This document shows positions 18,172 through 27,760 of a stretch of 64,000 nt of DNA, one piece after another; positions within the stretch are counted from its first letter, which is position 1, and the number at the start of each line of letters is the position of its first letter. This DNA comes from Paraburkholderia sp. IMGN_8 (GTDB lineage Bacteria; Pseudomonadota; Gammaproteobacteria; Burkholderiales; Burkholderiaceae). Below the pieces are notes generated by a model. It ran no database searches. It was not told the DNA's origin and was given only the letters and a program-made list of their open reading frames with translations. Both the position numbers and the translations under genes were made by a program. The stretch is taken from assembly GCF_038050405.1 (NCBI RefSeq), contig NZ_CP150900.1:3286001-3350000 (forward strand), read 5' to 3'.

Positions 18172-19113
18172 ATGGACCCCAAAACGTCCGCGACTTCCAT
18201 GTTCCGCCAGACCGGCCCGAGCGTCGACCCCGTCGCGTTCCACCCGGAACCCAACCATAGCCACGGACGGCCGTTGCCTGCGCCGTCGTTGCCACACGAC
18301 GCGCACGCCGGCCATCACGACGAAGAACACACCGAATCGCACCGCTACCGCACCATCTGGCTGTCCGACATCCACCTGGGATCGAGCGGCTGCCAAGCGC
18401 CCTATCTGCTCGACTTCCTGCGGCACAACGAGTCGGAATATCTGTATCTCGTGGGCGACATCATCGACGGCTGGCAGCTGAAGAAAGGCTGGTACTGGCC
18501 GCAGGCGCACAACGACGTGGTGCAGAAGATTCTGCGCAAAGCGCGCAAAGGCACCCAGGTCGTCTACGTGCCCGGTAATCACGACGAAGCCGCGCGTCAG
18601 TTCTGCGACCTCGCGTTCGGCGATATCCACGTGCGCGGCGAAGCGTTCCACACGACGCTCGCCGGCAAGCGCTTGTGGATCGTCCACGGCGATCTGTTCG
18701 ATGGCGTGATCCAGCACGCCAAGTGGCTCGCCTATCTCGGCGACACGCTCTACACAATGATCCTGATCCTGAACCGCTGGTTCAACCGGATCCGCAGCCG
18801 GCTCGGCTTTCCGTATTGGTCGCTGTCGCAATACCTGAAGCATCAGGTGAAGAACGCGGTGAATTTCATTTCGTCGTTCGAGCGCGTGATGACCGACGAA
18901 GCGCGCCGCCGCGGCTGCGACGGCGTGGTCTGCGGCCACATCCACAAAGCCGAGATCCGCGAAATCGACGGCGTGCTGTATTGCAACGACGGCGACTGGG
19001 TCGAAAGCCTGTCGGCACTCGTCGAGACGTATGAAGGCGAACTCAAGGTGATCTACTGGACCGTGATGCGCGCCCCGGAAGTCGGTGTGCAAAAGGCCCG
19101 GGCGACCGCGTAG
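18172..19113 (+). CDS. PlcP-type metallophosphoesterase (phospholipase C-like; often annotated UDP-2,3-diacylglucosamine hydrolase)
   Basis: This 313-residue calcineurin-like phosphoesterase has all dimetal motifs: SDIHLG (Asp66, His68), GDIIDGW (Asp96), GNHDE (Asn136, His137), HGD (His172) and GHIHKAE (His256, His258). The GNHDE and GHIHKAE forms, with the segments WYWPQAHNDVVQK and LGFPYWSLSQYLK, follow the PlcP group known from Sinorhizobium rather than classical LpxH, which has GNRDF and GHTHRP. PlcP removes phospho-headgroups from membrane lipids to give diacylglycerol under phosphate limitation. An unusual His-rich N-terminal tail of about 58 residues is present. The PHO-box-like site upstream and the GT4 and dgkA genes downstream support this role. 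Confidence is high for the fold and moderate for the substrate. Confidence 0.75.
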   Translation: MDPKTSATSMFRQTGPSVDPVAFHPEPNHSHGRPLPAPSLPHDAHAGHHDEEHTESHRYRTIWLSDIHLGSSGCQAPYLLDFLRHNESEYLYLVGDIIDGWQLKKGWYWPQAHNDVVQKILRKARKGTQVVYVPGNHDEAARQFCDLAFGDIHVRGEAFHTTLAGKRLWIVHGDLFDGVIQHAKWLAYLGDTLYTMILILNRWFNRIRSRLGFPYWSLSQYLKHQVKNAVNFISSFERVMTDEARRRGCDGVVCGHIHKAEIREIDGVLYCNDGDWVESLSALVETYEGELKVIYWTVMRAPEVGVQKARATA

Positions 19114-19142
19114 TCCCTCTTAACTTCCATTGGGCCAAACCG

Positions 19143-20174
19143 ATGAAGATCATGATCGTCACCGATGCATGGGAACCGCAGGTCAACGGCGTCGTGCGCA
19201 CGCTGAAAAACACCACGCGCGAGCTGACCGCGCTCGGCCACCATGTCGATCTGCTGACGCCGCTCGAATTCAAGACGATTCCGTGCCCGACCTATCCTGA
19301 GATTCGCCTGTCGCTGCTGCCGCGCCGCAAGCTGCGCGAGCGTATCGACGCGTTCGCGCCCGACGCGCTGCACATCGCCACCGAAGGCCCGCTCGGCATG
19401 GCCGCGCGCTCCTATGCGATCCAGCACAAGCTGCCGTTCACGACCGCCTATCACACGCGCTTTCCCGAATACGTGCAGGCGCGCTTCGGCATTCCGCTCG
19501 CCGCGACTTACAAGTTTCTGCACTGGTTCCACAAGCCGTCGCTGGCGGTGATGGCGCCCACACCGGTGGTCAAGGCTGACCTCGAAAAATTCGGCTTCAC
19601 CAATGTCGTGCTGTGGACGCGCGGCGTCGATCTCGACATCTTTCACCAGATGGACTCGAAGGTGCTCAACACCGCGCGGCCGATCTTCCTGTACGTGGGA
19701 CGTGTGGCGGTCGAGAAAAACGTCGAGGCGTTTCTCAAGCTCGATCTGCCCGGCTCGAAATGGGTCGCGGGCGAAGGCCCGGCACTCGCCGAACTGAAGT
19801 CGCGCTATCCGCAGGCGAACTACCTCGGCGTGTTGACGCAAGCCGAGCTGGCCAAGGTCTACGCGGCCGCCGACGTGTTCGTGTTCCCGAGCCGCACCGA
19901 TACCTTCGGTCTAGTGCTTCTCGAAGCGCTGGCCTGCGGCACGCCAGTCGCGGCATATCCGGTGACCGGTCCGATCGACGTGCTGGGCGACGGCGGCGCA
20001 GGCGCCATGCATGAAGACTTGCGCGAAGCCTGCCTCGGAGCGTTGAAGATCGAGCGCAGCCATGCGCGGGCGTGGGCCGAGCGCTTCTCGTGGGCGGCGG
20101 CGTCCGAGCAGTTCGCAGCGCATCTGAAGCCGCTGCCGCGTGCCTCGTACAGCGAGGAAAGCGCCGCCGCATGA
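19143..20174 (+). CDS. GT4 family glycosyltransferase, candidate diacylglycerol glycosyltransferase
   Basis: This 343-residue GT-B enzyme begins MKIMIVTDAWEPQVNGVVRTLKN, with the glycine-containing acceptor loop of GT4 proteins. It has the donor-binding motif SRTDTFGLVLLEALACGTPVAAYPVTGP (EX7E type) near residues 250-275. It lies 29 bases after the PlcP-like gene. In phosphate-stressed bacteria a GT4 enzyme (Agt) next to PlcP glycosylates the released diacylglycerol to make substitute glycolipids; this is the favoured role here. It also resembles proteins annotated as GDP-mannose-dependent mannosyltransferases. The sugar donor is not determined. Confidence 0.8.
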   Translation: MKIMIVTDAWEPQVNGVVRTLKNTTRELTALGHHVDLLTPLEFKTIPCPTYPEIRLSLLPRRKLRERIDAFAPDALHIATEGPLGMAARSYAIQHKLPFTTAYHTRFPEYVQARFGIPLAATYKFLHWFHKPSLAVMAPTPVVKADLEKFGFTNVVLWTRGVDLDIFHQMDSKVLNTARPIFLYVGRVAVEKNVEAFLKLDLPGSKWVAGEGPALAELKSRYPQANYLGVLTQAELAKVYAAADVFVFPSRTDTFGLVLLEALACGTPVAAYPVTGPIDVLGDGGAGAMHEDLREACLGALKIERSHARAWAERFSWAAASEQFAAHLKPLPRASYSEESAAA

Positions 20175-20836
20175 CGCGACGCGCCGAGCCGCTTATGCGA
20201 ACCAGAACCTTTACCATGGCGCGCACCGCGAACGGCGCGTTGCGCGCCGTGAAGACCAGCGCCGGGATCGACACGGATGCCGACGCGGCCAGCATCGAAC
20301 CGTTCGACGATGTGCGCGAACACAGCGAACCGAACGATGTGAATCAGGTGCATCACGCGAACGGCGTGAACCACACGAGCCCCGCTAGCGAAACCCACCA
20401 CGAGCCGCTCAGCCCCGACGATCCACTCACGCCCCTACCTTTCAATCCGTACAAGGGCAATCGCGGCCTGACCCGCGCGTGGCACGCGATGAAAAATTCA
20501 CTGGCCGGCTTCCGCGTCGCGATCCGCGAGGAAAGCGCGTTCCGCCAGGAATTGACGCTCGCCGCGATCCTGCTTCCGTGCGGTGTGCTGGTGCCGGTCG
20601 ATCCCGTGTCGCGCGTGTTGTTGCTCGGCTCGGTGCTGCTGGTGCTGATCGTCGAGCTGCTGAATTCGAGCCTCGAAGCGGCCATCGACCGGATTTCGCT
20701 CGAACGCCACGAACTGTCGCGGCGTGCCAAGGATCTCGGCAGCGCGGCGGTGATGGTCGCGCTCGGCATGTGTGTGATGACGTGGGTGTTGATCGTCGGG
20801 CCGCTAGTGGTGCATTGGGTCAAGGCATGGCTATGA
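20171..20836 (+). CDS. dgkA: diacylglycerol kinase, DgkA type, with N-terminal extension
   Basis: The C-terminal 125 residues match the integral-membrane diacylglycerol kinase: EESAFRQELTLAAILL, then VELLNSSLEAAIDRI with the catalytic/Mg glutamates, HELSRRAKDLGSAAV and three membrane helices. The enzyme converts diacylglycerol to phosphatidic acid with ATP. ATG 20171 overlaps the glycosyltransferase stop (ATGA), indicating coupling. This gives a polar extension of about 95 residues not found in E. coli DgkA; later Met codons at 20216 or beyond are possible starts. Recycling of the diacylglycerol made by the PlcP-like enzyme fits the operon. Confidence 0.88.
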   Translation: MTRRAEPLMRTRTFTMARTANGALRAVKTSAGIDTDADAASIEPFDDVREHSEPNDVNQVHHANGVNHTSPASETHHEPLSPDDPLTPLPFNPYKGNRGLTRAWHAMKNSLAGFRVAIREESAFRQELTLAAILLPCGVLVPVDPVSRVLLLGSVLLVLIVELLNSSLEAAIDRISLERHELSRRAKDLGSAAVMVALGMCVMTWVLIVGPLVVHWVKAWL

Positions 20837-20891
20837 AGTCCACGCTACCTGGCGCTCCAACGTCCCAAAGTATGAAAACCCTGAGTATCCG

Positions 20892-20919
20892 CTTGGTATA
20901 AGAACGGTCGGTTTATAAT
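20892..20919 (+). promoter_or_regulatory. promoter region of the TetR gene with possible operator half-site
   Basis: A consensus -10 TATAAT (20914-20919) follows CTTGGT/TTGGTA at 15-16 bases. Between them lies AACGGTCGGTT, which resembles the ACCGACCG half-sites common in TetR-family operators, so autoregulation is possible. The 5' untranslated stretch to the ATG is about 230 bases. Confidence 0.45.
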
Positions 20920-21002
20920 CGTCCGATAGTCTCACGAGAAAACGCTGGGCTACCCCAAGTTTTCCGCTCCGAAAGAAGTCTCCCGCCCCGAAGGAAGTCC
21001 CC

Positions 21003-21061
21003 TTGAGGGATTGAGGGATTGGGGGATTGCCCCCTCGGAGGGCCTGTCGCGCAGCGACAGG
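21003..21061 (+). repeat. short tandem repeat and hairpin in the TetR leader
   Basis: Three imperfect copies of TTGAGGGA/TTGGGGGA (21003-21029) are followed by a perfect 8-bp hairpin CCTGTCGC-GCA-GCGACAGG (21043-21061). This occupies most of the 321-base dgkA-TetR gap. No ORF is supported there, and no U-tract follows, so it is not a standard terminator. Confidence 0.55.
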
Positions 21062-21157
21062 TTTGGGGCGCTCAACTATACCAACCGCGTCCGGGTGGAT
21101 CACGCGAAAGCGGCACGCCGCCACGCGTTCAGCCCGGCGTAACCAGGGCCGGACGAC

Positions 21158-21883
21158 ATGGAAGCCAAACCTCCCCGCCGCACCCGCGAACGGATCCTCG
21201 AACTGTCGTTGAAATTGTTCAACGAGATCGGCGAGCCGAACGTCACGACGACGACGATCGCCGAGGAAATGGAAATCAGTCCAGGCAACCTGTACTACCA
21301 CTTCCGCAACAAAGACGACATCATCAACAGCATCTTCAGCCAGTTCGAGCAGGAGATCGAAAAGCGTCTGCGTTTTCCCGACGATCACCGAGCGACGATC
21401 GACGAGATGTGGTCGTACCTGCAGTACATGGTCGATTTCACCTGGCGCTATCGTTTTCTGTATCGTGACCTGAACGATCTGCTGGCGCGCAATCGCACGC
21501 TGGAGACGCACTTCAAACAGATCATCAGCCACAAGGTGCGCTTTGCGAATCAGTTCTGCGAGCAACTCGTCGCCGACGGCGAAATGGTTGCAACGCCCGA
21601 AGAACTGCACGTGATCGCGACCAACGTCGGCGTGATCGGCACGTACTGGCTGTCGTATCAATTCGTGATGAACCCGCGCAAGTACAACGAGCAGGAAACG
21701 ATTCGTGCGGAACTGCATCAGGTGAGCGTGCAGATCGTTTCGCTGATGGCGCCTTATCTGCGCGGCCGCTCCCGGCAGTTGTTCGACGATCTCATCTCGG
21801 GCAAGCTGCCCAAGCGCGAGTTCTACGACTACCTGCCGCCCAAGGAAGGCGCCGCGCCCCGTAACGAACCGAAGGACGTTTGA
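21158..21883 (+). CDS. TetR/AcrR family transcriptional regulator
   Basis: This 241-residue protein has an N-terminal helix-turn-helix (residues 8-55: RERILELSLKLFNEIG, then TTTTIAEEMEISPGNLYYHFRNKDDI). A long all-helical ligand/dimer domain follows, rich in aromatic residues (FTWRYRFLYRDLNDLL). The ligand is unknown. The stop codon overlaps the region immediately before the LOG gene (ATG 21886, two bases after the stop), so the two are co-transcribed. Confidence 0.9.
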   Translation: MEAKPPRRTRERILELSLKLFNEIGEPNVTTTTIAEEMEISPGNLYYHFRNKDDIINSIFSQFEQEIEKRLRFPDDHRATIDEMWSYLQYMVDFTWRYRFLYRDLNDLLARNRTLETHFKQIISHKVRFANQFCEQLVADGEMVATPEELHVIATNVGVIGTYWLSYQFVMNPRKYNEQETIRAELHQVSVQIVSLMAPYLRGRSRQLFDDLISGKLPKREFYDYLPPKEGAAPRNEPKDV

Positions 21884-21885
21884 GC

Positions 21886-22470
21886 ATGAATTCGGTGTGT
21901 GTATTTTGCGGCTCCTCCGACGGAGCCAAACCTTTGTATGCCGAAGCCGCGCGCGCGTTCGGCCATGCGCTGGTCGAAGCGGACCTCGCGCTGGTGTACG
22001 GCGGCGGCAAGGTAGGTCTGATGGGCGTGATCGCCGATACGGTGATGGCCGAAGGCGGCCGTGCGATCGGCGTGATTCCAGAACTGCTGGTTAACAAGGA
22101 AGTCGGCCACAACGGCCTGACCGAATTGCATGTCGTGCCCGACATGCATCAGCGCAAGAAGATGATGGCCGACCTGTCCGACGCGTTCGTCGCGATGCCA
22201 GGCGGCGCGGGCACGCTCGAAGAGCTGTTCGAGGTCTACACGTGGGCCCAACTCGGCTATCACCAGAAGGCGGTGGCACTGCTGAATATCGACGGCTTCT
22301 ACGATCCGTTGATCAATCTGCTCCAGCACACGGTGGACGAAGGCTTCATGCGGCAAACCTACTTCGACATCCTGCAGATCGATGCCGATCCTGTCGCACT
22401 GATCGGCAAGCTGCAGCGCTATCAGCCGCCCGCCGCCGACAAATGGGCCGTCAAACGCGAAGAGGTTTGA
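21886..22470 (+). CDS. LOG family protein (nucleoside 5'-monophosphate phosphoribohydrolase)
   Basis: This 194-residue protein carries the LOG signatures VCVFCGSSDG, YGGGKVGLMG and PGGAGTLEELFE; the last contains the catalytic glutamate and the PGGxGTxxE nucleotide loop. LOG enzymes release free bases, including cytokinins, from nucleotide monophosphates. ATG 21886 is preferred over the TTG six bases upstream. The gene is coupled to the TetR gene. Confidence 0.9.
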   Translation: MNSVCVFCGSSDGAKPLYAEAARAFGHALVEADLALVYGGGKVGLMGVIADTVMAEGGRAIGVIPELLVNKEVGHNGLTELHVVPDMHQRKKMMADLSDAFVAMPGGAGTLEELFEVYTWAQLGYHQKAVALLNIDGFYDPLINLLQHTVDEGFMRQTYFDILQIDADPVALIGKLQRYQPPAADKWAVKREEV

Positions 22471-22545
22471 TTTCCACGGCCTGCGTTCCGGTCACCGAAT
22501 AGCCCGCGCGTTCTGCGTGGGCCGCTTTCACACGATGAGGTTGCG

Positions 22546-23292
22546 ATGACGAAAGCCGTTCTGATCACCGGTGGCAGCCGCGGCATTGGCCGCGCAACCG
22601 CCCGTTTGCTGGGTGCGCGCGGCTGGTCGGTTGGCGTGAACTACGCGCATAACCTCGCGGCCGCGCAGGAAACCGCCGCCGAAGTGGAACGCGCGGGCGG
22701 CCGCGCGCTGCCGATCGCCGGCGACGTCGCCAACGAAACCGATGTGATCGCGATGTTCGATGCCGTCGAACGGACCTTCGGCCGGCTCGATGCGCTCGTC
22801 AACAATGCCGGCATCGTCGCGCCGTCGATGCAGCTCGCCGATATGGAGCTGGCGCGCCTGAAGCGCCTGTTCGACGTCAACGTGCTCGGTGCGTATCTGT
22901 GTGCGCGCGAAGCCGCACGCCGGATGTCGAAAGATCGCGGCGGCGCGGGTGGCGTGATCGTGAATATCTCGTCGGCGGCAGCGCGGTTAGGCTCGCCGAA
23001 CGAATACGTCGATTACGCCGGCTCGAAAGGCGCCGTCGACACCATGACAATCGGCCTCGCCAAGGAACTCGGCCCGCAGGGCGTGCGCGTGAATGCCGTG
23101 CGCCCCGGCCTGATCGACACCGAAATCCACGCGAGCGGCGGCAAGCCGGACCGCGCCGCCCAGCTCGGTGCGCAAACGCCCCTTGGCCGTCCCGGCAGCG
23201 CCGACGAAGTTGCCGAGACGATCGTCTGGTTGCTGAGCGATGCCGCCTCGTACGTGACCGGCGCGCTGCTCGACGTGACCGGCGGTCGCTGA
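22546..23292 (+). CDS. SDR family NAD(P)-dependent oxidoreductase
   Basis: This 248-residue classical short-chain dehydrogenase has the cofactor loop TGGSRGIG, the NNAG structural motif, and the Ser-Tyr-Lys active site (NISSAAARLG ... YVDYAGSKG). The C-terminal GALLDVTGGR is standard. It resembles FabG-like and glucose-1-dehydrogenase-like members, but substrate cannot be assigned. It follows the LOG gene by 75 bases and ends at an intrinsic terminator. Confidence 0.9.
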   Translation: MTKAVLITGGSRGIGRATARLLGARGWSVGVNYAHNLAAAQETAAEVERAGGRALPIAGDVANETDVIAMFDAVERTFGRLDALVNNAGIVAPSMQLADMELARLKRLFDVNVLGAYLCAREAARRMSKDRGGAGGVIVNISSAAARLGSPNEYVDYAGSKGAVDTMTIGLAKELGPQGVRVNAVRPGLIDTEIHASGGKPDRAAQLGAQTPLGRPGSADEVAETIVWLLSDAASYVTGALLDVTGGR

Positions 23293-23318
23293 GCCGCCCT
23301 CTTCCTTTCTGAGCGACA

Positions 23319-23341
23319 GGCCGTTTCCCACGGCCGCTTTT
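23319..23341 (+). terminator. intrinsic terminator after the SDR gene
   Basis: GGCCGT-TTCCC-ACGGCC stem-loop (23319-23335) is followed by GCTTTT, 27 bases after the SDR stop. Confidence 0.6.
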
Positions 23342-23423
23342 CCCCCTTCCAAGTATGAATTCCCATCGATCTGATGCGGAATCGACGCCATTTGTTCGAT
23401 TACGCCCATTACCTTCGCTTTTT

Positions 23424-23456
23424 CCGTAATCGACCGTAATAAACTGGGGCTACAAT
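23424..23456 (+). promoter_or_regulatory. promoter with 10-base direct repeat upstream of the ArnT-like gene
   Basis: TACAAT (23451-23456) is a good -10 element. In place of a recognisable -35 there are two direct copies of CCGTAAT (23424-23430 and 23434-23440) in helical phase. This layout suggests activation by a response regulator or other dimeric activator. Confidence 0.4.
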
Positions 23457-23544
23457 CGCGCGGAGCGTGTGCAACCGCACGCGACGCACAGCCATTGCAT
23501 AAGTTCGCGGCCCATGCCGCCGCGCACGGCGACCAGAGATCTTC

Positions 23545-25536
23545 ATGCACGAAAACCCATCCGCGCGTTGGCGCACGGGGCACGCCACAGCCGCGCCGGC
23601 CGGCCCTGCCGACAGTGCGCCGGAGCAGGCGCGCCCCGACTCGGCGGACATCGCTGAAGGCAACGCCGGCTCGTCGGGCCGGCGGGCTGCCGCAACTGCA
23701 ACCACAGCCGAAGCGCCCGCAGGACCCGCAGCCCCAGCGGGCACGGCGAGCCCCACCGACCGCACCTCGCGTGGCGCCCAGCGCTTGCGCGCGCTCACTG
23801 CTGCCCGCCCGCTGATGTGGCTCGTCGCGCTGGCGATCCTGTGCGCGTGGCTCTTGCCCGGCACCTTGGGACACGAGCCGTGGAAACAGGACGAGACCTA
23901 CACGTTCGGCATCATCCAGCACATGCTCGACACCGGCGACCTCGTCGTACCGACCAACGCCGGGCAGCCTTTCGTCGAAAAGCCGCCGATTTACGACTGG
24001 GTCGCCGCGGGACTCGCCTGGATGTTCGGCCGCTATCTCCCATTGCATGATGCGGCGCGCCTCGCGAGCGCGCTGTTCGCCGCACTGACCGTCTACTACA
24101 CCGCACGCGTCGCCCGCCGCGCGGTAGCCGAGCCGAGCTGGTTCGACGTGCGCGTGATCGGCACGCTCGCGTTGTTCGCGAGCACACTCGTGGTCATCAA
24201 ACACGTGCACGACATGATGACCGACGTCGCACTGATGGCCGGCGCCGCGCTCGGCTTCTGCGGCCTGTTCGAACTGGTGCTGGTGCATCTGCGCGACGAA
24301 GCCCGCCTGTTGCCAGTCGACGCACGCCACCGACGCCACGCCATCCTGAGCGCGGCCACGATGTTCGGTGCTGGCGTCGGCGTGTCGCTGCTCGCCAAGG
24401 GTCTGTTCGTGCCGCTGGTGTTCGGCGCGACCACCGTTGCGGCGCTGGCGCTCTATCCTGCTTGCCGCAACCGCAGCTTTGCAGGCGCGCTCGGCATAGC
24501 CGCACTCGTCTGCGCGCCGTTTGCGCTGATCTGGCCGATCTTCTTCTATCTGCGCTCCGAAGCGCTCTTCAAGCTTTGGCTGTGGGACAACAACATCGGC
24601 CGCTTCTTCGGCTTTTCGGTGGCTGCACTCGGCTCTGAAAGCGAGAGCCATCTGTTCGTGCTACGTACGGTGTTGAGCGTCGGCTTTCCGGTCGTGCCGC
24701 TTGCATTGGCCGCGCTCGCGGGCGGCGGGTGGCGCCGCTGGCGCGATCCGCGCGTCGCGCTGCCGGCGATCTTCGCGGGCACCGGCTTTGCGGTGCTGCA
24801 AAGCTCGGCCACGATTCGCGAACTGTACATCCTGCCGTTTATCGCGCCGCTTGCACTGCTGGCGATGCAGGGTATAGAGAAGCTTCCGCAGCGTCTGCAC
24901 GCAAGCTGGGACATGGTAAGCCGCGTGCTGTTCGGCAGTGTGGCCGCGCTTGCGTGGATCGTCTGGTCGATCATGAGCCGCCCTGTCGAGACTCACGGAT
25001 TGTTGCATCGGCTTGGCCGCTGGTTGCCGCTCGACTGGGTGATGCCGGTCAAACCCGGACTGATCGCGGCCGGCCTGCTACTGACGTTCGGTTGGCTGTG
25101 GCTGCTGCCGGTATTCAAGCACACCGGCAAATGGCGCGGCGCGTTGAGCTGGTGCGCGGGCGCGATCGTCGCATGGGGACTTGTGAGCACGCTGCTGCTG
25201 CCGTGGCTCGACTATGGGAAGAGTTACCGCTCGGTGTTCGAAAACCTCCGCGCCCAAATGAATATCGCATGGAAGAACGGCGATTGCATGGCCAGCAAGG
25301 GCCTTGGCGAATCGGAAGCGCCGATGCTGTACTACTACACCGGTATCGAGCATCGGCCGATCACGAATACCGACGCGACCACATGCACCTGGCTGATCGA
25401 GCAGAGCCGCCGCGACGATGCCCACACGCCGCCGGGCGATTGGCGCCTGTTCTGGTCAGGCGCGCGTCCGGGCGACAACGACGAACTATTGCGCGTGTTC
25501 GTGCGGACACCTATGCCGGTCGCACGCGGCGACTAA
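23545..25536 (+). CDS. ArnT/PMT-like glycosyltransferase (GT-C fold)
   Basis: This 663-residue integral-membrane protein has a disordered Ala/Pro/Gly-rich N-terminus (about 1-85) followed by a GT-C core of about 10-12 helices. The first periplasmic loop holds GHEPWKQDETYTFG, with the acidic metal/catalytic residues expected in the PMT/ArnT group. VEKPPIYDW matches the ArnT-like substrate loop, and a soluble C-terminal part follows (from about 555). Such enzymes transfer sugars from undecaprenyl phosphate to lipid A or other acceptors in the periplasm. Acceptor and sugar are not known here. No arn genes are adjacent. Confidence 0.8.
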   Translation: MHENPSARWRTGHATAAPAGPADSAPEQARPDSADIAEGNAGSSGRRAAATATTAEAPAGPAAPAGTASPTDRTSRGAQRLRALTAARPLMWLVALAILCAWLLPGTLGHEPWKQDETYTFGIIQHMLDTGDLVVPTNAGQPFVEKPPIYDWVAAGLAWMFGRYLPLHDAARLASALFAALTVYYTARVARRAVAEPSWFDVRVIGTLALFASTLVVIKHVHDMMTDVALMAGAALGFCGLFELVLVHLRDEARLLPVDARHRRHAILSAATMFGAGVGVSLLAKGLFVPLVFGATTVAALALYPACRNRSFAGALGIAALVCAPFALIWPIFFYLRSEALFKLWLWDNNIGRFFGFSVAALGSESESHLFVLRTVLSVGFPVVPLALAALAGGGWRRWRDPRVALPAIFAGTGFAVLQSSATIRELYILPFIAPLALLAMQGIEKLPQRLHASWDMVSRVLFGSVAALAWIVWSIMSRPVETHGLLHRLGRWLPLDWVMPVKPGLIAAGLLLTFGWLWLLPVFKHTGKWRGALSWCAGAIVAWGLVSTLLLPWLDYGKSYRSVFENLRAQMNIAWKNGDCMASKGLGESEAPMLYYYTGIEHRPITNTDATTCTWLIEQSRRDDAHTPPGDWRLFWSGARPGDNDELLRVFVRTPMPVARGD

Positions 25537-25578
25537 AGCGCTTTGCCGGCGCGGCGATCAGTTGTGGGTTCAATCGGC

Positions 25579-26199
25579 TTAGAACGACGAGCCGGGCTCT
25601 TGCAGGAAGGCGGTTTCTTCAGCCGTCGAGGGTCGTGCGAGTATCGCATTGCGATGTGGAAAGCGTCCGAAGCGCTCGATGACTTTCGCGTGTCTGAGCG
25701 CGAACGAGTAGTAGGACTCGCCGCCTGGTTCAGCCTCGAGCTGCTTGAATAGGCGCAGTGATTCGTGCTGGCTGGCGGGGGTTTCGTCGTGCTCGAAAGG
25801 CAGATATGCGAATGCGCGGTGATGTGCTGTAGGCAATAAGCTGTCGGCACCGGTTGCAATCATCTGTTGCGCGATGTGCAGCGCTTTTTGATCGGCGGCG
25901 AAAGCGCGTGGCGTGTTGCGGTGGCAGTTGCGGGAGAACTGATCGAGGATGATGATTAGCGCCAACGCGCCGAGCGGGGTTTCTTTCCAGTTGTCGAGGG
26001 TGTCTTCTTCGCGTGCCGCGTCTATTAGGTTGCCGAAGCGTTCCAGTAGCATCGCGTCGAAAGCTTTATCGCGGGAAAACCACCGCTTGCGCGGTTGGCC
26101 GAAGGTGGGGGCGTTCGGGGCGCCGAACCAACAATCTAGTGCTGCGCGGGCCTGGGGGTTTAAGGCGGCGTAGTCTGCCGCTGTTGTGTAGGGGTTCAT
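25579..26199 (-). CDS. DUF924 family protein
   Basis: This 206-residue, mostly helical protein matches DUF924. Features are WFGAPNAP followed by RWFSRDKAFDAMLLERFG, the family-typical LALIIILDQFSRNCHRNTPRAFA, and YLPFEHDE. No enzymatic function is established. It is transcribed toward the convergent ArnT-like gene. A dispersed repeat begins about 30 bases upstream of its start. Confidence 0.88.
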   Translation of the reverse strand: MNPYTTAADYAALNPQARAALDCWFGAPNAPTFGQPRKRWFSRDKAFDAMLLERFGNLIDAAREEDTLDNWKETPLGALALIIILDQFSRNCHRNTPRAFAADQKALHIAQQMIATGADSLLPTAHHRAFAYLPFEHDETPASQHESLRLFKQLEAEPGGESYYSFALRHAKVIERFGRFPHRNAILARPSTAEETAFLQEPGSSF

Positions 26200-26229
26200 T
26201 GATCGGGTCTCGGGGGGTCTTCTTCGCTA

Positions 26230-26457
26230 TAGCGAGTTTATTATCGCCTGCGGCGGTGTTTGGCTGTTTGCTTGGGGCGTTGGGCTTTGCTTTTGTTTTT
26301 TTGCCTTTGGCGGCGGCATTTTTCTGTGTGCCTACGGTATTGGCTTTTTCTTTTCTTATTGGTTTATTAGCGTTGCCCCTGTGCGGGGCGGCACCTACTT
26401 TTCTTTGTCCACCAGGTGGACTTCCTTCGGGGCGCCGGCCGCAAAGAAAAGCAACCG
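26230..26457 (+). repeat. dispersed intergenic repeat, copy 1 (left arm plus central hairpin)
   Basis: This T/G-rich non-coding stretch contains GCCTTTGGCGGCGGCATTTT, GTGTGCCTACGG, GTTTATTAGCGTTGCCCC and GTGCGGGG. It then has a hairpin of CTTTTCTTTG (26398-26407) and CAAAGAAAAG (26442-26451) whose loop holds the palindrome TCCACC-A-GGTGGA. The same modules recur, inverted, at 29935-30085 and as a full palindrome at 62701-62880. It also accounts for the first half of the 436-base gap before the IS110 transposase. Confidence 0.75.
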
Positions 26458-26635
26458 TATTGGAAGTCAAGCGGCGAGCTGTCCCTCAAGGTGCGAATTG
26501 TCGGTCGTGGAGAGCATTTTGTGGGCGCGCGTAATCCTCGCGACCCGCACGATTGAGCAACCTGCAGAAGGTGGGCATGGGCGGCGTGAATGCTTGCGTT
26601 AAAAGCGCAACAGCCGGACGCAACCCTGCCGGAAG

Positions 26636-27760
<1,125 letters not shown>

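Noticed and set aside
18172..19113. Annotation as LpxH (UDP-2,3-diacylglucosamine hydrolase)
   Set aside because: Motifs are GNHDE and GHIHKAE rather than GNRDF and GHTHRP, and the operon context is lipid remodelling; the protein is longer than LpxH.
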